Source of the DNA: Stromatinia cepivora | Taxonomy: Eukaryota > Ascomycota > Leotiomycetes > Helotiales > Sclerotiniaceae | Direction of reading: 5' to 3' | DNA length: 64,000 nucleotides | Assembly: GCA_014898415.1 (NCBI GenBank) | Contig: RCTD01000030.1 | Location: 434,001-498,000, forward strand | In this document: in pieces, positions 23,464-33,097 of the stretch | Layout: each line of letters starts with the position of its first letter | How positions within the stretch are numbered: the stretch's first letter is position 1 | Position numbers and translations under genes: made by a program | Notes under the pieces: generated by a model | Told to the model about the DNA's origin: nothing | Databases searched by the model: none | The model's input: the letters and a program-made list of their open reading frames with translations, nothing else

Positions 23464-26059
23464 TCAAACGAGAACCAATTCCTGAAACCCATCTTCTCTT
23501 CTCTTAAAACCATTTGCCAATACCTGTCCTTGTCCATCTTGCTCTGGGATATCAGGATAAGTACCTAATTCCAAAAGCAATTTATCTTGTCGTAGCTTAC
23601 TCGTAACCCGACCAAAATTTCCACTTCCAACCCTTCTATATACTTTCTCTCCCGGCTTCACGAATTTACCATCATCCCCGATTTGATCTGAAGCTTTTAC
23701 CTCGATCAAGTAGAGACATTGACATGATACAGTGCTATCAAGTGATGCTAACAGTGGTATCCATACCAATCGTTCAACCCCCTTCCTCGATTTAATCAAC
23801 TCATATGCCTCTACTGTATCCCCGGTAAACCATAGATCTTGCCCTGTAACTTCATCCGTAAGACTAGTACTCTTCTCCGAAGTATTCCAACTTGGTGCCG
23901 TTGTCTTAGTAGCCTTTACGCGATTCAAACGTTCACGTATTCTCAGCCATCCAGCTTTCACAAAAGCAAAAGAATAATCCGTTTCAAGCGCCACATCGGC
24001 AGCAAGCACATCAGCTAGTGCAATTTGTTTATTACCGGATGCAAAAATGAAATACTTTTGCACTGGTGCTTCAATGCTGGCCCAGCTCCAGCTTGGAGCT
24101 AGTTACATAATCTGCGTCCCCGATTCGTTTTCTCGGTGGGGTGGTACGTCCATTTACGGTGATCCAAGTCATTTAATATAATACGTTCACATCCCATAGT
24201 CCCGCGAGGTATTTCTTAGGCATCGTGTTGGCCAGCTCTTGGGCGATAGATGAAACGGCAATGAGTTTGTCAGTGTGTTTCGTTAAGTTGCAGAGTGTGT
24301 AAGATATTATGGTGGATTGCCATCGCATCTCAAAGGTTTTGAGTAGATTCCATATTTGCTCATTAGTCCATGATGGACCCGCGGTACTTTGTTTCGATGC
24401 GGTGGTTTCCCGTACAGAATGTAACGTTCTTCGCAAACCTGATCCTTCAATACCTCCCCATTCAGGCTGTTCCCCATAACTGTCCTCATCACAGGCCCAG
24501 TACACACTGCTTTTGGCCAAAGCGAGAGTCCGTCGAGCAAGGTCTCGCTCCTGATATAACCATGCCCGTGTGAATAATGGTGCATTTGATGCAGTACTTC
24601 CTGGTATATCAGAGCAGAAGTTCCAAAGAAATTTTGCTTTACCACGAAGTAAAATGCACTCTTGACCATCAGCGTTTCGTGTTTTATGGTCATGACCAAG
24701 AATAGAAGCAAATGGAGCTCGAAATCCAAACTCAACCCCTGGATCACGGCATTCATTGATAAATCCATCGTAGTCAGATGCAGTAGACAAAGCCGCAATG
24801 TTCAGCCATGCAAACTTGTACACATCTCCCATCACAGCACTTTGTGCTTTCCAATCTTCAACGTTAACACTCTCTTGAAGAATACATAGGCTATCGATCC
24901 AGATATATTGAAAACCTAGCGATGCACAAACAATAACCGCATGTCTGAAAGTAAGTGGCAGATCATCGAGTGACAAATCAACTCGCCAAGAGGCAAGATT
25001 TAACTCAGTGAGCACTGTTCCGGCACGACCGCCAAGAGGAGCAGAGGGATTCGGCGATGGCCCCCAGGAATGAGAGAGTGAAAGGTAGTTCCTCCCTTTC
25101 GTTTCAGGTGGAGAGTCAGCAGGATCAGATTTTACTACCACACGAGCAGTAATTTCCGTACTTCCAGCTTCAGCATCATCTGTTCTAGTAATTTTGATGA
25201 GACGATCTGGAAACCATTCTGCTTCAGGTTCAAATTGGTCGTGACCATTACTCCCGAGTATCCTACGACATTTCGTATAGGATGTTACGCACTTTTGTGC
25301 CCATGAAATTATTTCGGCCGTAGTTTCAGGGCTTAGTGTTGAAGAAAAATCGAGCTCAGTTCGAGATGTATTACTACCTTCTACTGTATGGTCTTGTGGA
25401 TCGAGTGATGTAATAACAGGGTAATCGTCGGACGCTTCCTTGGATCTGAATGCTGCATACTACTACTGATCTCTCCACTGGGATAGATCTTAAAGCCACC
25501 TGCCCCTACATTAAATTGTGATTTCACAGGAAACATTCATAGATGATTATAATGTACATACCAGTTCCCCATGCATACCCGTCCTTATGTTCCGCGGTAA
25601 TAAGTGGATTTAAACGTGCGGAACATCTATACTTCCCGCCCAGGTTAAACTCCAGTCCTTGTACGGTGCTTTTGGCAAGGAAGGTTCAAATGAGATATGT
25701 CCTTGCATTGCATCGAAAAGAGCTTTGGTCTTTGCACATATTACGCAAGTTTGTTCTTTATTTGATGCCTCTTCATTGGAGATCCCATCCCGAGGAGCCC
25801 TCCATAGACTTGAGTATTTCGGTCGAAAAGTAGGAATTTTCATGGACGAAGAGTGCACAATCTGGAGGCCCTCATTTCCTGTTTCATCTCCATACTGCAT
25901 TATCATATGTGAGAGTAGTGTAAGGCATCGTGCACATATTGATCGACTACCTGTTCCTGCTGGATAGGGTGGAGGAAAAGAAAGAGTTGGATATAAGTTC
26001 TCGGAAGATTTCGAGGATGTTGATTCTTTGATTGATAGCTTCTCCAACGTGGAATTCAT
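23464..26059 (-). pseudogene. Heterokaryon-incompatibility (HET) domain gene, broken
   Basis: HET-domain proteins trigger nonself-recognition cell death in filamentous fungi. Minus-strand pieces: 26059-25563 (Cys-containing N-terminal region, CVICAKTKALFDAM), about 25470-24176 (HET core) and 24102-23464 (C-terminal part). The core landmarks are YLSLSHSWG, LPLTFRHAVIVCASLGFQYI, WIDSLCILQ, TRAWLYQERDLARRTL and, after a break, PSWSWASIE. The first true ATG is at 26059. An intron of about 100 bp with GTATGT donor at 25563 probably joins the first two pieces. Three lesions are visible: an in-frame TAA after SIDVPHV (about 25610-25612), a TAA after DVNVLY (24173-24175), and a 4-bp insertion near 24107-24111 just before PSWSW. 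Frames on both sides of each lesion are otherwise preserved, so the damage is recent. Both stops could derive from CAA. Confidence 0.85.
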
Positions 26060-26848
26060 GAGTCGCGACAGCTCCAACGATTAGGCAGCCACTTAACCAT
26101 TGTGATGGCGCCTCTCATAAACGGGAACAAAAAGACAATACTACATGAAAGTTAACAGCAAATTCTACTTAATTACATAGCCTATTTAAGTCGGTCTTTT
26201 GGTAAAGTTTCGAGAAAGTGATGAAGATATATTTTAGGAGGCTTCTGCTTGGCTAAATTATGACTAAGCCAATTTCCTGAAGCAGCTACAAAGGTTGCAT
26301 ATCTAGATCTTCTACTCTATATATCCTCTCCATCGACTATCAGTCAAACATGAGAAACTGATAAGTCATATCAGAAACCCATCACTCTCTCGCTCGCTTC
26401 CGCATGCTCTCTCAAGTAAAGAATCGGCGGAAAATTCGTCCAAGTTATCCGGGATATATTTCCGCCCAGTGTCAGTTAACATATCCTCATCTATGTCAAA
26501 ATCACATCTTCCAAAGGATGACTTCAATCCAGCCACTTCATTCTTGTCTTTTTAAGGTCGGTTTCATCTTTCTTCAACTTTTCAATATGTAGGTGTTCAG
26601 CGTTTAGTTTGGCTCACATTTACACACATAATATTAGGCATAATGTTTTCAAGGAAAATACTCTTGTATTACTCATATTCTATGAAATCTGATCTAATCT
26701 GATTGGTCCAGCCAATCTAATATTCTTCTTTGCTCAATTGTTCGATTCTGATGGTATGGTATGGGGTATAGGGGTACAGTTCTTCGTCTTAGAAACACCC
26801 AGCTAATACTCATATTCTATGAAATATGATCTAATTGGTCCAGCCAAT
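26060..26848. other. Intergenic region with a duplicated gene tail
   Basis: 5' flank of the HET pseudogene (26060-26600) and the 3' flank of the Cys/acidic gene. The 3' flank holds an extra copy of that gene's C-terminal coding segment, described separately. No other gene is seen. Confidence 0.5.
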
Positions 26849-26915
26849 CTAAAAATATTCTCTACTCAACTGCTCGACTCTTTTATTTCGGTATGGGGGG
26901 TATGATTCTTCGTCA
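26671..26915. repeat. Tandem duplication of a gene 3' end (two copies, 137-bp offset)
   Basis: The segment starting ACTCATATTCTATGAAAT occurs at 26671 and again at 26808. Each copy continues through GATCTAAT...TTGGTCCAGCCAATCTAA and the minus-strand coding end. The copy at 26808-26915 encodes the last residues of the 26849-27568 gene. The copy at 26671-26790 still encodes a homologous tail ending in its own stop. Confidence 0.85.
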
Positions 26916-27568
26916 AAAAAGCCCTGCTCGTTAAAATAGTCCTGCATGTCGGCCAAATCGTCATCGTCGAAATGGAGTTTGTCTGTCATCGAATGCCCCA
27001 TGATGGATTCATGGGGATATTCGTCCGAGAGGGCTGAGACTTCTGAATAATTTGAGGTGCTTTCGTCATCTGAGTCGCGATCGTCTTCTGATACTTCTTC
27101 AATAGCATCTGCATCACTATCCTTCGTGATCGCTGTATTTCTCATTGACATGCTAATCGCTTTCATCAGGTTATGCATTTTAGTCGTCTCATCTTCCTCA
27201 TCCTCATGTTCCTCCTCATGTTCCTCCTCATGTTCCTCCTCATGTTCCTCCTCATGTTCCTCCTCATGTTCCTCCTCATGTTCCTCCTCATGTTCCTCCT
27301 CATCTGAGTTTGGAGTTGAATCTGAGTTTGAGTTTGCATCTGAGTCTATTGAAAGAGGAGCCGCTTCCTTTCCGGCATTATTCCTATTACAACGCTCGCA
27401 TTGAGATTCAGCTACAATAACATTTTCATGTTCTCTGTAGCGTTGGCACGTAAGAGGATACCCACGGATAGGGTAGGAGTTGGACTCACATGGAATATCT
27501 TCGGTGGTGATCTTCTTCCTGATATTACAGGTTGGACACAATTCAGAGGTGCAGATCCAGTTACACAT
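26849..27568 (-). CDS. Hypothetical Cys-containing protein with an acidic (EEEH)n tract
   Basis: Single exon, 239 residues, starting at ATG 27568. I do not recognise the family. The N-terminal 70 residues contain paired cysteines (CTSELCPTC, CQRY, CERC), suggesting a small metal-binding or disulfide region. There is no signal peptide (it begins MCNWICTSELCPTCNI), so it is probably intracellular. Residues about 90-123 are an EEEHEEEH array encoded by a 12-bp repeat. The rest is Asp/Glu/Ser-rich and likely disordered, ending EQLSREYF. The 3' end is tandemly duplicated just downstream. The frame is open despite the repeats, and the repeat unit length (multiple of 3) keeps it so. The gene may be lineage-specific. 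Confidence 0.6.
   Translation of the reverse strand: MCNWICTSELCPTCNIRKKITTEDIPCESNSYPIRGYPLTCQRYREHENVIVAESQCERCNRNNAGKEAAPLSIDSDANSNSDSTPNSDEEEHEEEHEEEHEEEHEEEHEEEHEEEHEEEHEDEEDETTKMHNLMKAISMSMRNTAITKDSDADAIEEVSEDDRDSDDESTSNYSEVSALSDEYPHESIMGHSMTDKLHFDDDDLADMQDYFNEQGFFDEESYPPYRNKRVEQLSREYF
27202..27303. repeat. 12-bp coding minisatellite (EEEH tract)
   Basis: About eight and a half near-perfect copies of a 12-bp unit (plus strand CCTCATGTTCCT) inside the gene at 26849-27568. It translates on minus to E-E-H-E repeats. Confidence 0.95.
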
Positions 27569-28180
27569 AATGTGTGGACTTGATGGGTTGATCTAAAGTT
27601 TCTTGAGTGGCTTTTGGTTGCTGCTCCTGATTTGGAGTTGTTAATCGTTGGATTGATGGGTGGGGGCCTGACAGTGTGGACGTTGCCAAACTAATACTCC
27701 ATAGAAACTATTGTTCTGTTTCTGTTTCTCTCCTTACCTTCATCTATCTACTGGCTTCGAACAATATCGAAGGGTCGGAACACACAAATTCAAGACCTTC
27801 AAGCCTTTTGATAAATATAATTTCCAATCCTTTGCCAGAACTAAAAATAAAGCCACTGTTCCTAACAACGAAACAACATAAAGGAATGGCAGAACGATCT
27901 TTGAGTAAGATTTTATTGTCTCTTCAATTTGTTCGTTTTCTTTGTAGTTCTAGACCTGGCTTTGATAACCTGCACTCCTTGTTAGTGTTCTAGTACAAAA
28001 CCTGGCCAGAGAACAACGGTATTGTTCACATTCAATACGTACCTTACAATTTCCTCTATATATACCGGCGCAGTCTCAAAACCAAACAAAAGTCACCGTA
28101 TCAAATCTTCACTAACCCAAAAACTAAAATTTCCCAGTACGCCCATCAAAAACCTCTCAATAACAACCCTAAGCAAAATC
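27569..28180. other. Divergent promoter between two small Cys-containing genes
   Basis: Head-to-head spacing of about 600 bp. A TATATATA-type element lies at about 28057-28064, some 120 bp before the ATG at 28181, and is a candidate TATA box for the + gene. Confidence 0.4.
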
Positions 28181-28549
28181 ATGTGTACCATAACCCACAC
28201 CCACCACGATTGCTACCACACAGACCACTACACACGTCGCTGTGCCCTCCAACAAATCAAACTCCACACCTCCACATCACACTGTCCAAAGCCTACCAGT
28301 ATCAGACAATCCAGAATGTGGAGTTTAAATAAATGTGCCAGATGCACACGAGCAGAGAAAGCAAGGAACAAGAAAGCGATGAAGATTAGGGAGACGAGAC
28401 GAAGTAAGATTTATGAGGAACCGGAGGGGGGATGGAAGGTTGTGGATTGGTCGGGGGAAAAGAAATCTGGTAGGGTGTTGTTGGATAGTCCGATGTGGAG
28501 TCCTAAGACGAGGAGAGAGGGGTTTTTTGGATCCTTTTTGTATAATTAG
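28181..28549 (+). CDS. Small hypothetical basic Cys/His protein
   Basis: 122 residues from ATG 28181; the frame is open further upstream but that part resembles a 5' UTR. The N-terminus MCTITHTHHDCYHTDHYTRR is His/Cys-rich, with further cysteines in ALQQ...SHCPKP and NKCARC. The second half is basic (RAEKARNKKAMKIRETRRSK), then Trp-containing (GGWKVVDWSG). There is no signal peptide. Many ascomycete genomes carry short MC-starting Cys/His proteins of unknown function, but I cannot assign this one. It is the last gene before the AT-rich island and shows no RIP-type damage. Confidence 0.55.
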   Translation: MCTITHTHHDCYHTDHYTRRCALQQIKLHTSTSHCPKPTSIRQSRMWSLNKCARCTRAEKARNKKAMKIRETRRSKIYEEPEGGWKVVDWSGEKKSGRVLLDSPMWSPKTRREGFFGSFLYN

Positions 28550-28614
28550 TTTGAGGTTTTCGAGTTAGTTTGTTGGTTTGAAATATTGGATGTCTGGATT
28601 TAGTTTTCTAGGTA

Positions 28615-30540
28615 AGTCAACCACCCTAGTTTCCGATCACCCTTGGTTTCCGGTCATTTCAATTTACTATCCTATTTTAAATCATTCTTTACCTTTAAAT
28701 TTTAATAATTTAATAATTCTTTAATGAATTGATATCAAATTTTAATATATCTTTTTTATAAAAAAGGTATTTAAAATTAACAAAAGATAATTTCGATTTA
28801 AAATAAACGATTAATAAATTAAATATTAATATAAAAAAAATTGAAATATTAATTCTATTTATTAATAAATTTATAAAATTGAAAAGTATGTTTTTAATAT
28901 AAAAAATGATTTTATATTTGAAAAATAATAAATATAGAATTTCTTGAAAATATATTTTGTAATTAAAATCAAAAGATAATATCGCATCGATTTTGTAAAA
29001 GTTTCAAATACAATTTATGATATTATTTCGAAATAGTTTTAAAATTTCGAAATATTGAATATTAAAAATATAAAACCTGAAAACCGATAAAATATAAATA
29101 AAATTGATATTATAAAAGATCAAGATTTTAATAATTTGATAATAAAAAATTCAAAATTTTGTTTTATTTAAAAAAAAACAATCTAGTTCAAAAGTTTGAA
29201 TATCTTTTATTAAATATATTTCGGTAATAGAGTAATTATTTAAATTATTTATTATATATAAAAATAAAAGTGTATAATAGTAATGATTTTTTATAGAATT
29301 CGAATTATATAAAAGTTGGGGGTTTATTATTATAAAAATAAATGAATAATCAATATTATAGATTTTGAATAGTTAAAAAAGATATTTATTTTTGAATGAT
29401 TTGAAAAGACTAGATTACTTATACTAGATAAATATAGAAATTACGAAATTATAGAGTTTATATTATGAGAGAGTTGGATATCGAGGCCTAATACGTAGCT
29501 AGTTCGTAGTTATATAGTTATATTATTATTGTTATTAAATAATAAAAAACTCTTATTAATCATTTCAATATAACTTTCATTAACCACTTCACAATATGAA
29601 GGCCTATATATATATATTATACTCATTCCGAATAATAAGATCAATACAATCAATTAGACCGTTTAGGTCAATTTGATCAATCTGATCAATTTGGTCGATT
29701 TAAATCAACTAAATTGATCAAATTGACCTATACAATCTAACTATTCGATATACGAATATGAATTTGAATTCTACGAATTTACTAGTATATACGAAACTAT
29801 CGAATTCAGAGGTATTCAAATAAAGAAACCTAATTAATCGAATATTAAGAGTATTCAAATAAAGAACCTTTATGATACTAATCAAAATAATTGAAATGAT
29901 GAATCTTTATTCAAGTCGACAAATAAAAATAAGGTATTAATATATAAAAGAATTCGGAAAGGGTATATAAGAAGACTATACTCTCAAAATTGAAGGTTAA
30001 GAATCTGTATTAAATATCATTCAATATTATTAGTTATACACAATACAAAATCACTATATAATCTTATTTTTACTACTATAACTTGATACTTGCTTATTCC
30101 AGTATAGTCTCTAAATCATTATTTTTATATTATAAGGTTTATCATCTTAAAATATATGACCTCCAATATATGACTCTTCGTAGTTAGATATAAGAGAGGG
30201 CTCTGCTCCCCTCTCCTTGAAGAAATCAATCGTTTTTCACTAGTCTTTTTGTATACCATTTGTGTATAATTCAAATCATTGTTTAAACCTATTAGTTCTA
30301 CCATTTGAAGTCTTTACTATTATAATTTAATAAATATCATTTTAAATACTTCAAAATATTAATTAAAAAAAGGAATTAATATTTTTAAGAAAAATATCTC
30401 TTTATAATAAATAAAATAATAATATTTTATTAAATTTAAAGAAATTTCATATTTTCTTTATATTCTTTAATATAAAATTCATAAATCATTATGAATCTTC
30501 AAATATTATATTCGAATTCATGTAATACTATTAATACTAC
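28615..30540. mobile_element. AT-rich decayed transposon island, possible Fot1/pogo-type DNA element
   Basis: The island begins abruptly after a TA dinucleotide (28613-28614) with AGTCAACCACCCTAGTTTCC and continues GATCACCCTTGG. This resembles the terminal repeats of fungal Fot1/pogo (Tc1-mariner superfamily) elements, which insert at TA. The length (about 1.9 kb) also suits that family. Inward the sequence becomes extremely AT-rich with no usable frame, as after RIP. I could not find the matching inverted end near 30540, so the right end is missing, unrecognisable, or the island is composite. The family call is tentative; the AT-rich decayed nature is plain. Confidence 0.45.
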
Positions 30541-30736
30541 AAGAGAAGGCTCTTTAAAGCTCGATGGACTGATATTCTCGCAATGCGGAATGGTGTTCGG
30601 TGCCCCTATTGGATGCGGTGTTGCAAATCTGGAAGCTGGGCCATTGGTAATTAGTTTAACGTGGCAGAAAGGGGGCGTGGAGGATGAAGTAATGGAAGGG
30701 CTGCAACAGTTTTTGAAGAGTGGACTGGGAGCATAG
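30541..30736 (+). pseudogene. Truncated C-terminal gene fragment at the island border
   Basis: An open frame of ordinary composition begins exactly where the AT-rich island ends and runs to a TAG at 30736. The peptide (KLDGLIFSQCGMVFGAP...LVISLTWQKG) looks like a real protein C-terminus, possibly of a condensation/acyltransferase-fold enzyme, but I cannot name the family with confidence. No start, promoter or upstream domain remains; the codons before it come from AT-rich DNA. It is most likely the remnant of a gene cut off by transposon insertion or rearrangement. Confidence 0.4.
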
Positions 30737-31942
30737 AATCTGGCTGGCTTAGAAGTTCGACTAAAACAAGATAGGTGACTATAATTGAGAGCTCGCATTT
30801 CATATGTGATCAATGTTTCAACCAATTTGAGCAATAATTCGATTAAAAATGAAAGGGATGCTTTCAGGATGATTAAAGGAAATTAAAATTTCTACCAAGT
30901 ATAATATACAAGAGGAAAAATTTATCTCTAAAGTTCGACGGGCAAGCAATATCCTCGCGAACTTAATGGATATGAAGATATCGGCCACCTTGTCGCTTAG
31001 ACAGTGTATATAGTAAAGGAGAATCGGGACTTCAACTTGCAATAGATATAGAGAGAGTAAGACCACAAAATTGCTGTGTAGAGCATTGGCATAGCCAAAT
31101 TATCTCCTCTCAGTTGTAAAAGCAAGGGGTTCAATAGCCCGGACTGCAGTCCGACAATCAGAAGTATTCAATAACTGAATTCGACTGAAATATTCAAGCT
31201 GTTTGGAATACTCAATTCATTTCGAATGATGAATTGGGTTTAAATATTGCATTGCTTTCAAACATTGAGAGCTCACGAGTCCGGACTATTAGACACCTGG
31301 CGTAGAAGACCTGATGCTCCAGAACTATCCTATCTATGTATACAACTTGGCATTACCTAGCACTACGTAGCACCATCAACGGTAAAGAAAAACTGATATC
31401 TTCTGATCCGTTGTTGCTCATGACAATGTAAACAAAGAAGTAAAGGGACAGAAGGACGGATCGCACAGCACATGCAACTATTTCCTCATGACTCCAAGAA
31501 GAAATTTGCTTGACAGAGGGGAAAAGCTACTGCTCAGCTGTGTGTTGATCTGAGGTATTGCAGTCGCTAGGTTTTGCGACATGGAACCCTACATCCAAAA
31601 GCACAGAGTAACACAAAATTCGATACTAAGTATATCCTTTCTTTCTTCTCTAAAATGTACGCCATATCATTACTCGCATCAAACATTCTCGGATCTATAC
31701 CCAAACAAGATCTAATAAACGAATCGTTGAGCTGGAACTCCGTTGAAACTTCACCCACCGACTCCACCGACTCCACGCACCGCAGCGGCGGCACAGCCAC
31801 AGGGGACATGCCAAGGGTGTGGCAAACGACATCGGTGTGACCTGGGGTAATTGGCACTTCTGGATATAGCAAAGCTTTTTCTCCATGCAGATCTAGCCGC
31901 GAGATAGAAGCCATACATTTGGCGCGGTATCTAGACCTTCTT
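30737..31942. other. Intergenic region, 30.7-31.9 kb
   Basis: Ordinary-composition DNA. It contains a 14-bp perfect palindrome CGGACTGCAGTCCG near 31139-31152. The minus frame 31567-31998 overlaps the end of the next gene in another frame and has no domain, so it is not called. Confidence 0.4.
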
Positions 31943-32668
31943 TCAAGATTCCTTGTGACCACTCTCGTCTCTATCTTCCTTATTGCTACTGGACCCATTC
32001 TTAGTCTCTGCCTGCGCCGCCGACTCTTGTGCTTCGAAACTCGCTAAGAGATCATCAATCTTCTTTTCGAGGTTTGTAAGATTAGACTCAAGCATCTGTG
32101 CCGTCTTTTCACCTCCTATAGAATTGAGATGTCAGGGATGGTTCAATGCAGACGACAATGTATAAGCAAAAGCATGCGATATTCAGCTGGACTGAGGGAA
32201 GAGACACGAGTCTAGGATTATGGGAGTCGCGTGGCAGGAGGATATAGCCAGATGGAAAGACTAGTGTGGCCAGAAACAATTGGTGAAAAACGCACGTTGA
32301 AGTTCTTTAAAGGCCTAGAATTTTGGGAACTCGTTAGACAGGGGTCACTAAATGCAACTGACTGGGCTGGGACTGGGGTAAAGATGGGATTCTCTCTACG
32401 AGACGTGTTTTCGCATCGGAAAATATGAGATTCCCATTTGGGAATCAATAAGATTATCTAGAAGTACATAATGGATCATGAGAGGATCTGCGACTAACAC
32501 AGGCATCCATACCGTATCGGAAGACGCAAGGCTGGGGAAGGACATTGGCAATGGTGGTGCCAGATCATATAGAAATAAATATTGACATACCTGAGCTACA
32601 TCTGCATCTGATAAGGATATATCACCATTTTCGGAATTATCCTTCTTATTATCGCTCGATGAAGACAT
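31943..32668 (-). CDS. Small coiled-coil hypothetical protein, spliced, structure unresolved
   Basis: The first exon, 32668-32591, encodes MSSSSDNKKDNSENGDISLS and then DADVAQ before a good GTATGT donor. The last exon runs from about 32113 to a TGA at 31943 after a CTATAG acceptor. It encodes GEKTAQMLESNLTNLEKKID with regular heptads, then a Ser/Lys/Glu tail. The simple join of these two exons is out of phase, so a small middle exon in the 475-bp gap, or another donor (GTGATA after SENG), is needed. The protein would be under about 100 residues, acidic at the N-terminus with one coiled coil. It could be a subunit of a small coiled-coil complex, but I do not recognise which. Existence of the gene is likely; its exact exons are not settled. 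Confidence 0.5.
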
Positions 32669-32720
32669 TATTTTGACTTTGATTGAATTATTGAGTGCGA
32701 ATTGAGCAAATTGAGTGTCT

Positions 32721-32799
32721 TGAGGGGAGTGAGGGGAGTGAGGGGGGTGAGGGGGGTGAGGGAGTGAGGGAGTGAGGGAGGGAGTGAGGGAGTGAGGGA
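32721..32799. repeat. GAGTGAGGG minisatellite
   Basis: About 80 bp of variable GAGGGGAGT and GAGGGAGT units just upstream of the start codon of the coiled-coil gene. The purine-rich strand could form unusual structures. Confidence 0.9.
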
Positions 32800-33053
32800 A
32801 TTTCGGAAGCGCGATTCGTTATCGATAAGCTTTGGTTGATGGCTCAGCTTTAGCTCTGTACTTGATTCGTTTCGAGCAATAATGTTACAGCCCCGCTTGT
32901 TCGCTTGGACCAAATCCAAATCGTATGATACAACATATGGAATATATGGAATACCGAGGGTGATAAGATGGAATTGTGCAGATGGGAAACAACTACCTCG
33001 TGATGCTATGCCTCAACATTTTTGCCTATCTAGTACTCATGCAATATCAGCAT

Positions 33054-33097
33054 CAGGCCTCAGACCTCAGACCTCAGACGTCAGACCTCAGGCCTCG
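33054..33097. repeat. 7-bp CAGACCT repeat
   Basis: Six copies of CAGACCT/CAGGCCT with single-base variants. Confidence 0.9.

Noticed and set aside
24060..24125. A 49-bp intron (GTACCA...CTAG) that would remove the HET frameshift
   Set aside because: No branch site at a usable distance, and the removed part (RKRIGDADYV) looks like normal HET coding sequence.
25430..25570. A frameshift near 25435 in the HET gene
   Set aside because: A roughly 100-bp intron from the GTATGT donor at 25563 to an AGTAG acceptor keeps the frame, so no lesion is needed there.
27057..27404. Cys/Ser-repeat peptide on + opposite the (EEEH)n gene, resembling a secreted Cys-rich protein
   Set aside because: It is the antisense of the 12-bp coding repeat; the minus frame has the Cys pairs, a proper start, and a duplicated homologous tail.
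31567..31998. 143-codon minus frame
   Set aside because: Begins out of phase inside the last exon of the coiled-coil gene and has no recognisable feature; treated as a shadow plus 3' flank.
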